Assembly (NCBI RefSeq): GCF_900109195.1
Contig: NZ_FNZG01000008.1
Location: 1 to 64,000 of the forward strand
Origin: Pseudooceanicola nitratireducens
GTDB lineage: Bacteria; Pseudomonadota; Alphaproteobacteria; Rhodobacterales; Rhodobacteraceae
Length of the DNA stretch: 64,000 bases
Direction of reading: 5' to 3'
Under the pieces are notes generated by a model. The model saw only the letters and a list, made by a program, of their open reading frames with translations. It did no database searches and was not told the origin of the DNA. Position 1 is the first letter of the stretch. The number at the start of each line of letters is the position of its first letter. A program made the translations under genes and the position numbers. Of this stretch, positions 1-8,823 are shown piece by piece.

Positions 1-478
1 CGCTCCGTCGTTCCGTCTGGCGTCCCGTTAGCGCCTCAGCGCCGCCGGTGAGGGGGTATTTACGGTTGAGGGCCAAACTCCGCAAGGGCTTTTTTGACTA
101 ATTTACGAACTTCCTGTCGAAAAACTGTCATCCGCCGTCGGATTTTCCTAGGAAGCCTTATAAATAAGGGGTTCTATGGCGGCGGTGGTTCGCAAGTTCT
201 TTTGCGCGCCCTGCCCCGGCCAGTGGTTTTCGGGGCCTCTGTGGTTACGGCCTGGTTAAATTCGGGCGGAATCGCCGCCAGAATCCCCGGAATCGCCCGA
301 GTCACCCGGCCGACTCGGGGCGATTCACAGGGGAATCCCCCGAAAAGAATCTGCCCGACTCGTGAAATTTCTTCCGATTCCGCCCTTCGGGGGTGAATCG
401 GCCCCTGGCGATTCCGCCGCCCGCGGCATCGGGCGCGAAATCGGTGCTGTGCAGGGTACTATATATATAGTGTCTCTC
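1..478. other. non-coding left edge with GANTC-rich segment
   Basis: I see no credible gene between the window start and the 3' end of the Lrp-family gene. The first 90 bases could be the tail of a feature that begins outside the window, but I could not identify it. Bases 269-414 hold a striking run of GANTC sites (separate entry). Bases 458-471 form an AT-only palindromic core next to the Lrp stop codon. Small open frames here have no recognisable protein features. Confidence 0.5.
269..414. repeat. cluster of twelve GANTC sites with inverted repeats
   Basis: Twelve GANTC pentamers start at 269, 281, 290, 299, 312, 322, 333, 347, 357, 376, 395 and 410, spaced 9-19 bases apart. Chance expectation is about one per 256 bases at even composition. 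Several sit in imperfect inverted repeats: 290-303 pairs with 312-326 around a short GC loop with one bulged C, and 376-380 pairs with 395-399. GANTC is the target of the alphaproteobacterial cell-cycle methyltransferase CcrM. The cluster lies in non-coding DNA downstream of the Lrp gene. Its role is unknown. Confidence 0.85.
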
Positions 479-937
479 TCAGACCGAGATCGGCTGATCC
501 GCCTTGATCGACTTCAGCACGACATTGGTCTGGGCCGAGGAGACCGCCGGCAGACGAAACAGGAAGTCATCCATGAATCGGTTATAGGCGGCGAGATCGG
601 CACAGAGGATCCGCAGGTGGTAATCCGCCCGGCCGGTGGTGGCATAGCAGTCCTGGACCTCGGGCGCGGATCGCACCGCCTGGATGAAGGCCTCGATCGC
701 CTGACGGTCGTGGCGCGTCAGCTCTACGTGCACGATCGCATGAAAGGTCAGTCCCAGGGCCTCGGGATTCACGCGGATCCTGTAGGTGTCGATCACCCCC
801 GCATCTTCCAGCGCCCGCACCTTCCGCCACAGGGCAGAGGCCGACATGCCCACGGCGTCGGCCAGGTCGGCATTGGAAATCCGGCTGTCCTTTTGCAGCA
901 AGGACAGGATTTTCCGGTCGCGATCGTCCAGCTGCAT
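479..937 (-). CDS. Lrp/AsnC family transcriptional regulator
   Basis: This 152-residue protein has the Lrp/AsnC architecture. Residues 1-60 form an N-terminal winged helix-turn-helix (opening MQLDDRDRKILSLLQKDSR, with SASALWRKVRALEDAGVI as recognition helix and wing). The rest is an ACT-like RAM domain for effector binding and oligomerisation. It is divergent from the indolepyruvate oxidoreductase gene, with about 125 bases between the two starts, so control of that gene in response to an aromatic amino acid is likely (inference). A purine-rich AAGGAAAAGG stretch precedes the start on the minus strand. The length is normal for the family. The effector cannot be told from sequence. Confidence 0.88.
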   Translation of the reverse strand: MQLDDRDRKILSLLQKDSRISNADLADAVGMSASALWRKVRALEDAGVIDTYRIRVNPEALGLTFHAIVHVELTRHDRQAIEAFIQAVRSAPEVQDCYATTGRADYHLRILCADLAAYNRFMDDFLFRLPAVSSAQTNVVLKSIKADQPISV

Positions 938-1062
938 GGTTGGCCTTTTCCTTATTCACCTTCTGCATGGACAATCTATCCACTCATCGCATCAAAGGCA
1001 CGACAATTCGGCCACCTATTCCACGATATCCGGGCCATCCTCCCGCGAAAGGGAGGATCACC

Positions 1063-4000
1063 ATGACCATCACCACGCCTCTGGACCGCAGCTATCACCT
1101 GGCCGACCGCTATTCCCGGACCTCTGGCCGGGTGTTTCTGACCGGGACGCAGGCACTGGTGCGGGTGATGCTGGACCAAGCGCGGCGGGACAAACGGGCG
1201 GGGCTGAACACCGCCGGCTTCGTCTCGGGCTACCGGGGGTCGCCGCTTGGGGCGCTGGATCTTGAGATGTGGCGCGCCAAGGCGATGCTGGACGAGGAAC
1301 GGGTCAGCTTCATGCCGGCGGTGAACGAAGACCTTGGGGCCACCGCCGTTCTGGGCGCGCAGCAGGCCGTGCTGGATCCCGACTGCGAGGTCGAGGGCGT
1401 GTTTTCCATGTGGTACGGCAAGGGGCCCGGCGTGGACCGGTCGGGCGACGCGCTGAAACACGGCAATGCCTATGGATCGTCCCCCAAGGGCGGCGTGCTG
1501 GTGGTGGCGGGCGATGACCACGGCTGTGTCAGCTCCTCCATGCCGCATCAGTCCGACGTGGCCTTCATGTCGTGGTTCATGCCGACGCTGAACCCGGCGA
1601 GCATTGCGGAATACCTGGACTACGGGGCCTATGGCATCGCGCTTTCGCGCTATTCCGGCACCTGGGTCGGCTTCAAGGCGATTTCCGAGACGGTGGAATC
1701 CGGGGCCTCGGTCCCCCTGCCCGAGAATCGCGACTTTGTCCTGCCCGACATCGCCTTTACCCCCGGCGGGCTGCATGTCCGCCCCTCGGATCTGCCAAGC
1801 GTCGAGATCGAAACGCGGATCCAGCACAAGCTGCGCGCCGTGCGCGCCTTTGTCGAGGCGAACCCGATCGACCATGCGGTGCTGGACCTTCCCGACGCGA
1901 CATTCGGCTTTGTCACCACCGGCAAGGCGCATCTGGACCTGCTCGAGGCGCTGCGGCTTCTGGGTCTGGACGAAAGCGCATGCCGCCGTCTGGGCATCGA
2001 CATCTACAAGGTCGGCATGGTCTGGCCGCTGGCGCGGCGCGACGCGCTGAACTTTGTGCGCGGCAAGGAAGAGGTGCTGGTGGTCGAGGAAAAGCGCGGC
2101 ATCATCGAAAGCCAGTTCAAGGAATACTTCTATGACTGGCCGGGCGACAAACCGCATCGCATGGTCGGGAAATACGACAGCCAGGGCAATCCGCTGATCC
2201 CCTGGACCGGAGAGCTTTCGCCCCTGATGCTGGTGCCCGTCGTCGCCGAACGGCTGGATCGCTACTTCCCCGAAGAAGGCCTGCCCGCAAAGGCCCGCGC
2301 CCTGACCGAAACCCCCGCCCCGGTGCTGTCCGTGCCCGGTGCAGTGCGCACGCCCTATTTCTGTTCCGGCTGCCCGCACAATACCTCGACCAAGGTGCCC
2401 GAGGGCTCGACCGCGGCCAGCGGCATCGGCTGTCACGTCATGGCCAGCTGGATGAACCGCGACACCGTGGGCTATGCGCAGATGGGCGGCGAAGGGGTGC
2501 CGCATGCGGTGGCGTCGCGGTTCAACGGCGGCAAGCACATCTTTCAGAACCTGGGCGAAGGCACCTGGTATCACTCGGGGTCGCTGGCCATCCGGCAGGC
2601 GGTCGCGGCCGGGGCGAACATCACCTACAAGATCCTCTATAATGACGCGGTGGCGATGACCGGCGGGCAGCCCGTCGACGGTCCGGTCAGCGTGCAGGGT
2701 ATTGCCCAGACCACCCGGGCCGAGGGCGTGACCCGGATCGCCCTGGTCTCGGACGACATTGCCAAATTCGCGGCGGCGGATTTCCCCACGGGCACGACCT
2801 TCCATGACCGCGCCGATCTGGATGCCGTCCAGCGTGAACTGCGCGAGGTTAAGGGTGTCTCGGTCCTGATCTACGAACAGACCTGCGCCACGGAAAAGCG
2901 GCGTCGGCGCAAGCGCGGCACCCTGCCCGACCCGGCACGCTTTGCCATGATCAACGATCTGGTCTGTGAGGGCTGCGGCGATTGTTCCGTCGAAAGCAAT
3001 TGCCTGAGCGTGGAGCCAAGGGAAACCCCGCTAGGACGCAAGCGCCGGATCAACCAGTCGTCCTGCAACAAGGATTTTTCCTGTGTGAACGGCTTCTGCC
3101 CCAGCTTCGTGACGGTTCACGGCGCAACCCGGCGCAAGGGCCGCGCCACGGTCGACCGCGCCACGTTGGAAGACGGGCTGCCCCTGCCCGCCCCCGCCGA
3201 CCTGGCGCAACCGTTTGAGCTGCTTGTGGCCGGGGTCGGTGGCACCGGGGTTGTCACCGTGGGCGCGCTGATCACCATGGCCGCGCATCTGGAAGGCAAG
3301 GGCGCAAGCGTGCTGGATTTCACCGGCTTTGCGCAGAAGTTCGGCACGGTGCTAAGCTACATCCGCCTCGGGGCCTCGCCCCAGGCGCTGAACCAGGTGC
3401 GGATCGGCACGCGGGCGGCGGATGCGGTGATCGGCTGCGATATCGTGGTCAGTTCATCCCCCAAGGCGTCGATGCATTACCGCCCCGGCACGCGCATGGT
3501 GCTGAACCGGGCCGAGATGCCGACCGGGGACATCGTGCTGAACCGCGACGCCAGCCTGTCGGTCGCCCGGCGCGAAAAACTGATCGCGGGCACCATCGGG
3601 GCCGAGAACCTGATGGCCAGCGATGCCAATGCCCTGGCGGAAACGCTTCTGGGCGATGCGGTCTTTGCCAATGTGATCCTGCTGGGTCAGGCCTGGCAGG
3701 CGGGGCTGGTGCCCGTGACCCTTGACGCGATGGAGCGCGCGATCGAGCTGAACGGCGTGAGCATCGAGGCGAACCGCACCGCCTTTGCCCTGGGCCGCTG
3801 CCTGCATGCCGCGCCCGAAAGGCTGACCCTGCCCGATGCGGCCCCGGCCGAGGAAACGCTGGACCAGATGATCGACCGGCGCGCGGCGCATCTGACCGAC
3901 TACCAGGGGTCGGACCTTGCGGCCCGCTATTGCGCGCGGCTGGATCAGCTTCGCAGTGCCCTGCCCTTCGCCTCGGAGGCGCTGATGCGCAGCGTGGCGC

Positions 4001-4494
4001 GGAACCTCTTCCGGTTCCTGTCGCCCAAGGATGAATATGAAGTCGCGCGGCTGATGACCTCGGACCACTTCCGGGACGAGATCGCCCAGACTTTCGAGGG
4101 CGACTACACGATCAGCTACCACATGGCCCCGCCGCTTCTGCCGCTTGGCCAGGACGGGCGCGGCCGCCCGAAAAAGCGCAGCTTTGGTGGCTGGATGACG
4201 CCGGTGCTGACGGTGCTGGCCCGGATGAAGGGGTTGCGCGGCACCTGGGCCGATCCCTTCGGCTATAGCGGTGAGGCGCGGCTGCATCGCGACATCCTGC
4301 GCTGGTACGACGCCCTGCTGGATCAGGCCATGGCCGAGGGCACGCCAGAATCCGAAGACACCTGGATCACCCGGCTGGCCGCCGCGGATGAAATCCGCGG
4401 CTACGGCCCCGTCCGGGAAGAGGCCGCGCGGAAGGCCATAGGCGTGACCGACAGCGAAAAGGTCGACGGGGCCCTGGGCGTCCCGGCCGAGTAA
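1063..4494 (+). CDS. indolepyruvate ferredoxin oxidoreductase, fused subunits
   Basis: This 1143-residue enzyme oxidatively decarboxylates indolepyruvate (and probably other aryl pyruvates) with CoA to aryl-acetyl-CoA, CO2 and reduced ferredoxin. The N-terminal third is the 2-oxoacid oxidoreductase core (GYRGSPLGALDLEMW). The TPP-binding part follows, with CSGCPHNTSTKVPEG and GGEGVPHAVASR. A cysteine-rich segment, CEGCGDCSVESNC, marks a 4Fe-4S site. The gamma-type domain starts at GVGGTGVVTVGAL, and a long C-terminal extension is typical of the fused alphaproteobacterial form. ATG at 1063 was chosen over earlier in-frame starts because GGGAGG at 1051-1056 is well placed and the conserved protein begins there. 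It ends at a strong hairpin. Confidence 0.92.
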   Translation: MTITTPLDRSYHLADRYSRTSGRVFLTGTQALVRVMLDQARRDKRAGLNTAGFVSGYRGSPLGALDLEMWRAKAMLDEERVSFMPAVNEDLGATAVLGAQQAVLDPDCEVEGVFSMWYGKGPGVDRSGDALKHGNAYGSSPKGGVLVVAGDDHGCVSSSMPHQSDVAFMSWFMPTLNPASIAEYLDYGAYGIALSRYSGTWVGFKAISETVESGASVPLPENRDFVLPDIAFTPGGLHVRPSDLPSVEIETRIQHKLRAVRAFVEANPIDHAVLDLPDATFGFVTTGKAHLDLLEALRLLGLDESACRRLGIDIYKVGMVWPLARRDALNFVRGKEEVLVVEEKRGIIESQFKEYFYDWPGDKPHRMVGKYDSQGNPLIPWTGELSPLMLVPVVAERLDRYFPEEGLPAKARALTETPAPVLSVPGAVRTPYFCSGCPHNTSTKVPEGSTAASGIGCHVMASWMNRDTVGYAQMGGEGVPHAVASRFNGGKHIFQNLGEGTWYHSGSLAIRQAVAAGANITYKILYNDAVAMTGGQPVDGPVSVQGIAQTTRAEGVTRIALVSDDIAKFAAADFPTGTTFHDRADLDAVQRELREVKGVSVLIYEQTCATEKRRRRKRGTLPDPARFAMINDLVCEGCGDCSVESNCLSVEPRETPLGRKRRINQSSCNKDFSCVNGFCPSFVTVHGATRRKGRATVDRATLEDGLPLPAPADLAQPFELLVAGVGGTGVVTVGALITMAAHLEGKGASVLDFTGFAQKFGTVLSYIRLGASPQALNQVRIGTRAADAVIGCDIVVSSSPKASMHYRPGTRMVLNRAEMPTGDIVLNRDASLSVARREKLIAGTIGAENLMASDANALAETLLGDAVFANVILLGQAWQAGLVPVTLDAMERAIELNGVSIEANRTAFALGRCLHAAPERLTLPDAAPAEETLDQMIDRRAAHLTDYQGSDLAARYCARLDQLRSALPFASEALMRSVARNLFRFLSPKDEYEVARLMTSDHFRDEIAQTFEGDYTISYHMAPPLLPLGQDGRGRPKKRSFGGWMTPVLTVLARMKGLRGTWADPFGYSGEARLHRDILRWYDALLDQAMAEGTPESEDTWITRLAAADEIRGYGPVREEAARKAIGVTDSEKVDGALGVPAE

Positions 4495-4520
4495 CCGGCC
4501 CCCACGATATACATACAAAG

Positions 4521-4556
4521 AAAAGCGCCGCCCCGGCCCAAGGGGGCGGCGCTTTT
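4521..4556. terminator. bidirectional Rho-independent terminator
   Basis: The arms AAAAGCGCCGCCCC (4521-4534) and GGGGCGGCGCTTTT (4543-4556) are perfectly complementary around an 8-base loop. The A/T ends give a U-tract in either direction. It lies between the convergent indolepyruvate oxidoreductase gene and the molybdenum hydroxylase operon and should stop both. Confidence 0.9.
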
Positions 4557-4563
4557 CATGCGG

Positions 4564-6942
4564 TCAGTCGCGGAAGGCGATCGTGTTGTCGGACCAGCGG
4601 CGCGAGATATGCGGAAACCTCAGGTCCGGTCCCGCGCCGTCCATCAGTGCCATCACCCGGGGCGCGGTCAGCGGAAGCTGGTTCGCGGCCTGCCCGGTGG
4701 CGCGCGCCAAGGCGCAGGCGATGGTCGCCCCGACGTTCAGGATCGGCACCTCTCCGGCCCCCTTGGTGCCAAGCGGCCCGCAAGAGGGCGCACCTTCGTA
4801 CAGGTGAAAGTCGATCGGCAGCGTGTCCAGCGCGGTCGGGATCCGGTAGTCCGAGAACCCGGCCTGATCGAAGGCACCCTGGGCGTTGATCGTGATGTCC
4901 TCGTGCAGGGCATAGCCGATGCCCTGGGTCACGCCGCCCTGGATCTGGCTGTGCACTGCGCGGGGGTTCAGCGCGCGGCCGACATCCTGGACCACGCGGT
5001 AGGACAGGATCTCGACCGCGCCGGTGTCGGGATCGACAGCCAGTTCGCAATCGTGCACGGCAAAGACCGGAATATCGATGGCGTCGATGAAATGGCCCGC
5101 CGCACAGCCCGGCATGGCAGGAATGCCCGGCGCGGTGAAGGCCCCGCTGCCCGAGATCGGGCCGATATCGGCTTCGGCCTGGGCAATGACCGTCTGGATC
5201 GAGGTGCCAGAGCCGGGACGCCCGACGATCTCGACCCGCCCGTCCTTCAGAACCAGCTGCTCCTCAGACGTCTGAAGCATCTGCGCGGCGACGCGCAGCA
5301 GCTTCTGCCTTACCTCCTCGCAGGCAGCCTCGCTCGCTGCGCCGATGGACACGGTGGTGCGGCCGCCGCCGACGCCCAGATCCCGGCCAGAGGCATCGGT
5401 GTCGGCGGTCTTCACGATCACATCGTCGGGATGCAGGCCAAGGTTCGCCGCCACGATCTGCGGCAGGGATTGAACCATAGTGCCTGACCCGATCTCGACC
5501 CCCGAGGTGACAAGCGTGGCGCTGCCGTCGGCGTTCAGGTTCACGGTGGCCGCGGATGGCCCGACAAAGATGAACCAGGTGCCAACGGTTGTCGCGCGGC
5601 CATAAAGCCGGCCGTCGTCGGTATGGGTGCGGCCATCGTGCGGGCCGTGCTTCGTCAGCGCGAGGTCGAGCATGGGGCGCAGCACATCGCCTTCAAAGAC
5701 CTGGCCGGTCGCCCCCAGATCGCCATCGCCCACGACGTTGCGGCGGCGGAACTCCATCGGGTCCATGCCGATGGCGGCGCAGATTTCGTCGGTGTGCCGT
5801 TCCAGCGCGAAGGTATTGTAGACGCCGTTGCAGGCGCGGAAGGCCCCGTTCGGCGGCGTGTTCGTATAGACCGCCCGGCTGCTGAGGCGCACGGATTCCA
5901 GCCGGTAGTTCCCGCCCAGGGTGTGGGCGGTCATGGTGGTCAGGAAAACCTGTTCACCGCCATAGGCCCCGCAATCCATCAGCACCGTCGCCTCGCGTCC
6001 CAGGATGCGGCCATCGGCGGTCACGGCAGAGCGGATCAGGATGTCGGCGTTTTCGCGCGACAGGCAGGTCATCTGTTCTTCGCGCCGCGAATTGACCAGC
6101 GACACGCGCCGCCCGGTCTTGCGCGCCAGGATCGCGGCGAAGGGTTCCAGCGAACAGTCGAACTTCAGCCCGAAGCCCCCGCCAACGGCCGGCACGGTGA
6201 CGCGCACGCGGGATTCGGCCACGCCCAGAACCTTGGCGGTGACATGGCGGACGGTCCAGGGCACCTGGGTCGAGGTACGGATGTGAAAGCGCCCGTCTTC
6301 GTAATCCGCGACAACGGCGCGCGGTTCGAACGGGACGTGGCTTTGCCGTCCGACCTGATAGGTGCCTTCGACGATGGTGACATCATCGCGGGCGAAGGCG
6401 GCATCGGTATCGCCGCGCACCACTGTCGCCTCCCAGGCGACGTTACCACCGCGGGCGGCGCCGTCCTTGAGGATTTCGTAGCTTTGCCAGTCCGGGTGGA
6501 TCAAAGGGGCATCCGCGGCCAGTGACTGTTCCATTGTCAGGCAGGCGGGCAGCGGTTCGATCTCGACCTCGATGGCGGCGGCGGCAGCACGGGCTTGATC
6601 CAGCGTGGTCGCGGCCACCACGGCCAGCGGTTCGCCATGATAGCGAACGACCTCATCCGCAAACAGGGGATGGTCGGCAATCCCGATGCCATGCAGACCC
6701 GGCGCGTCTTCGGCCGTGGCGATGGCCTTGACCCCGGGCATGGCGCGGGCGGCAATGGTGTCGATGCGCAGGATGCGGCCGCTGGCGATCTCGGCCCGGC
6801 GGAAGGCGGCGTGCAGCAGGCCCGCGTCGGTGTCGTCGACGGTATAGCGGGTGCGCCCCTGCAGCTTGTCGCGCGCGTCGCGGCGCGGCAGGTTCATCAC
6901 GGCCTTGGTCAGCCTGTCGGGGGTGGTGGCCTGGGTGCTCAT
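4564..6942 (-). CDS. molybdenum hydroxylase large subunit (xanthine dehydrogenase/CoxL family)
   Basis: This 792-residue molybdopterin-cytosine-dinucleotide subunit belongs to the xanthine dehydrogenase/aldehyde oxidase/CO dehydrogenase family. Visible motifs are VGGGFGLKFDCSLEPFA, PPNGAFRACNG near mid-protein, GVEIGSGTMVQS, and the active-site glutamate motif GAGEVP near the C-terminus. The segment before the FR dipeptide matches neither the AYXCSFR of form I CO dehydrogenase nor AYRGAGR, so the substrate is unknown. The start at 6942 overlaps the upstream small-subunit stop (ATGA) and has GGAGG nearby; an earlier start would run into that gene. The operon order is FAD subunit, 2Fe-2S subunit, this subunit. 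Confidence 0.87.
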   Translation of the reverse strand: MSTQATTPDRLTKAVMNLPRRDARDKLQGRTRYTVDDTDAGLLHAAFRRAEIASGRILRIDTIAARAMPGVKAIATAEDAPGLHGIGIADHPLFADEVVRYHGEPLAVVAATTLDQARAAAAAIEVEIEPLPACLTMEQSLAADAPLIHPDWQSYEILKDGAARGGNVAWEATVVRGDTDAAFARDDVTIVEGTYQVGRQSHVPFEPRAVVADYEDGRFHIRTSTQVPWTVRHVTAKVLGVAESRVRVTVPAVGGGFGLKFDCSLEPFAAILARKTGRRVSLVNSRREEQMTCLSRENADILIRSAVTADGRILGREATVLMDCGAYGGEQVFLTTMTAHTLGGNYRLESVRLSSRAVYTNTPPNGAFRACNGVYNTFALERHTDEICAAIGMDPMEFRRRNVVGDGDLGATGQVFEGDVLRPMLDLALTKHGPHDGRTHTDDGRLYGRATTVGTWFIFVGPSAATVNLNADGSATLVTSGVEIGSGTMVQSLPQIVAANLGLHPDDVIVKTADTDASGRDLGVGGGRTTVSIGAASEAACEEVRQKLLRVAAQMLQTSEEQLVLKDGRVEIVGRPGSGTSIQTVIAQAEADIGPISGSGAFTAPGIPAMPGCAAGHFIDAIDIPVFAVHDCELAVDPDTGAVEILSYRVVQDVGRALNPRAVHSQIQGGVTQGIGYALHEDITINAQGAFDQAGFSDYRIPTALDTLPIDFHLYEGAPSCGPLGTKGAGEVPILNVGATIACALARATGQAANQLPLTAPRVMALMDGAGPDLRFPHISRRWSDNTIAFRD

Positions 6943-7409
6943 GACAGAGCCTCCTGTGCGGGGGCGATGCTGGCCAGCGCATCGACGATACGTTCGTAGC
7001 CGGTACAACGGCAGAGGTTGCCGGTCATGGCGCGCTTGATCTCATCGCGTGTGGGATGCGGGGTCTCGGCCAGAAAATGGCTCATCGACAGGACCATGCC
7101 GGGAAAGCACATGCCGCATTGCACGACGTCATGATCGACAAAGGCCTGCTGAACGGCGTTCAGCATATCCGGCGCGCCCAACCCTTCGATGGTGGTGATA
7201 CTCCGCCCGGACAGGGTGCCCATGGGGATCAGGCAGGCGACCTTGGGCGCGCCGTCCACATGCACGGTGCAGGCCCCGCAGAAGCCTTCGCCACAGACCT
7301 CCTTGGCCCCGGTCAGGCGCAGATCGTTGCGCAGGACTGACAGAAGCGTACGGCGCGGATCGCCGGAATACTCCAGCGGGTCGCCGTTGATCGTCAGGGA
7401 TATGGTCAT
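6939..7409 (-). CDS. molybdenum hydroxylase 2Fe-2S subunit
   Basis: This 156-residue iron-sulfur subunit carries two 2Fe-2S clusters that move electrons from the molybdenum centre to FAD. The plant-type ferredoxin motif is at about residues 39-60 (CGEGFCGACTVHVDG, then a fourth Cys in VACLIP). The C-terminal helical cluster uses CGMCFPGMV and CRCTGYE. Length and motif order are normal for CoxS/XdhC-type small subunits. It is translationally coupled to the large subunit by a 4-base overlap and lies one base downstream of the FAD-subunit gene. No twin-arginine signal is seen, so the complex is probably cytoplasmic. Confidence 0.9.
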   Translation of the reverse strand: MTISLTINGDPLEYSGDPRRTLLSVLRNDLRLTGAKEVCGEGFCGACTVHVDGAPKVACLIPMGTLSGRSITTIEGLGAPDMLNAVQQAFVDHDVVQCGMCFPGMVLSMSHFLAETPHPTRDEIKRAMTGNLCRCTGYERIVDALASIAPAQEALS

Positions 7410-7410
7410 G

Positions 7411-8244
7411 TCAGCGGCCCTCCGGGGCGGTCAGTGTGGCGAAGGCGCGGGCGACAAGGCCCGGCAGGACGCGGGTGCGATACCAGCCGGGGGCATCGAC
7501 CGCGTCGCGCCCGATGAAATCCGAAAGGTCGCGGGCGATGCCGCGCAGGGCGGCGGGGTCAGGGGTGCATCCGATCAGTGCCGCTTCAAGCGCGGGCCAG
7601 CGGCGGGGCCGGGCCTCGACCGCGCCGACGGCGATCCGCAGATCGCGGATCGTGCCGTCCGGATCGGCCTTCAGCGCCATTGAAAGAGCAGCCAGGGGAT
7701 ATTCCCCGGCCTGGCGCTGCATCAGCCGGACATGGGTCGACCGGCCCGTGACGGCAGGCAGCTTGACATGCGTCAGCACATGCGGGCCGGGCGGGGTGGC
7801 AAGGTAATCGGCCAGCGGCAAGTCTTCCACCCCTTGCGCCGTGACGATGGTGACGCAGGCCCCCAGCACCAGAAGCGCTGGCACCAGATCGGGCGAGGCA
7901 AAGTCCGCCGTGCAAATATTGCCGCCCAGGGTCGCCATCCGGCGCACCGCAGGCGTGGCGGATTTCCCCGCCGCAAGGGCCAAGGCGGCGCGGCCCGGAT
8001 CGGTCGACAGCGCGCGGGCCAGCGCTTCGTGTGTGACCAGGGCGCCCAGGATCAGCTGTCCGCCCTGACCTTCGATCAGGTCCAGGCCAGGAATGCCCGA
8101 GAGCGTGACAAAAGGCCGGTCCATCGGGCCGCGCATCGCCCAGGTGCCCCCGGCGAAAAGCACCGCACCCGAGGCCTGGTGGTCCAGCGCCTCCTGGAGT
8201 GAGGAGGCATGGATCATCGCGCTGTCCATCGCTGCAAACGCCAT
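7411..8244 (-). CDS. molybdenum hydroxylase FAD-binding subunit
   Basis: This 277-residue medium subunit of the CoxM/XdhB type passes electrons from the 2Fe-2S clusters to the final acceptor. FAD-binding motifs are LFAGGTWAMRGP near residue 30 and ATLGGNICTADFASPDLVPA near residue 105, where the family norm is TxGG-N-x5-P. A CO-dehydrogenase-type C-terminal domain follows. The length fits the family. It is the first gene of the three-subunit operon and lies 3 bases downstream of bioY, so read-through from the biotin genes is possible. A start a few codons later (second Met) cannot be excluded. Confidence 0.87.
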   Translation of the reverse strand: MAFAAMDSAMIHASSLQEALDHQASGAVLFAGGTWAMRGPMDRPFVTLSGIPGLDLIEGQGGQLILGALVTHEALARALSTDPGRAALALAAGKSATPAVRRMATLGGNICTADFASPDLVPALLVLGACVTIVTAQGVEDLPLADYLATPPGPHVLTHVKLPAVTGRSTHVRLMQRQAGEYPLAALSMALKADPDGTIRDLRIAVGAVEARPRRWPALEAALIGCTPDPAALRGIARDLSDFIGRDAVDAPGWYRTRVLPGLVARAFATLTAPEGR

Positions 8245-8247
8245 GAT

Positions 8248-8808
8248 TTATTGACCCGTCGCAACGCGGCGCGACATCAGGCTGCCGGGGCGGGCCCGCG
8301 CCAGGGATGCGGTCAGCATGGCGGCGATCGCGGCTTTCAGAAGGTCACCGGGGATGAAGGCGGCCATCAGCAGGGTCGATTCCACCAGGGATTTCTTCAG
8401 CACCAGCGACATGCCCAGGATCCCGCAGGCATAAAGGACGACAATTCCGCCCAGGACCGAGGCCACCGCCGCCATGGGCAGCACCGGGGCCTTCGCCCCG
8501 CGCTCCATGATCCAGCCGGTCACAAAGGCGGCGGCGACCCAGCCCCAGAGGAAGCCGGCCGTCGGCCCGACAAAGACGCCCAGCCCGCCGCGGCCTCCGG
8601 CCAGAAGCGGCAGGCCAAGGGCCACGATCAGCAGGAACAGCAGAACCGCAAGCGCGCCGCGTTTCGCCCCCAGCACACAACCGGCCAGCATGACACCCAG
8701 GCTTTGCGCCGTGATCGGCACGCCAAAGCCCAGCTGAAGTTTGGGTAGAAGGCCCAGGACGGCGATGATTGCTGCAAAGAGCGCAACGTGGGTCAGTGAC
8801 TTTTCCAT
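8248..8808 (-). CDS. bioY: biotin transporter BioY (S component)
   Basis: This 186-residue integral membrane protein is the biotin-binding S component of an energy-coupling-factor importer. It has about six hydrophobic segments. Family motifs are VPITAQSLGVMLAG near residue 30 and GPTAGFLWGWV near residue 83, the latter being part of the biotin-binding region. BioN and BioM lie immediately upstream on the same strand, giving the complete tripartite BioMNY set. Biotin supply fits a neighbourhood that contains biotin carboxylase and biotin carrier genes, although those are in another operon. Confidence 0.93.
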   Translation of the reverse strand: MEKSLTHVALFAAIIAVLGLLPKLQLGFGVPITAQSLGVMLAGCVLGAKRGALAVLLFLLIVALGLPLLAGGRGGLGVFVGPTAGFLWGWVAAAFVTGWIMERGAKAPVLPMAAVASVLGGIVVLYACGILGMSLVLKKSLVESTLLMAAFIPGDLLKAAIAAMLTASLARARPGSLMSRRVATGQ

Positions 8809-8823
8809 TGGCTGTTCCTTTCG

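Noticed and set aside
1-90. possible RNA gene or coding tail at the window start
   Set aside because: I could not fold it into a tRNA or match it to a known RNA or protein end.
94-396. 100-codon open frame at the left edge
   Set aside because: Its translation is low-complexity and Arg/Gly-rich and it runs through the GANTC cluster.
976-2805. 609-codon open frame on the minus strand
   Set aside because: It is antisense to the indolepyruvate oxidoreductase gene, His/Arg/Gly-rich, and has no domain; a product of high GC codon bias.
4564-8244. CO dehydrogenase (coxMSL)
   Set aside because: The large subunit lacks the AYXCSFR motif of form I and the AYRGAGR motif of form II.
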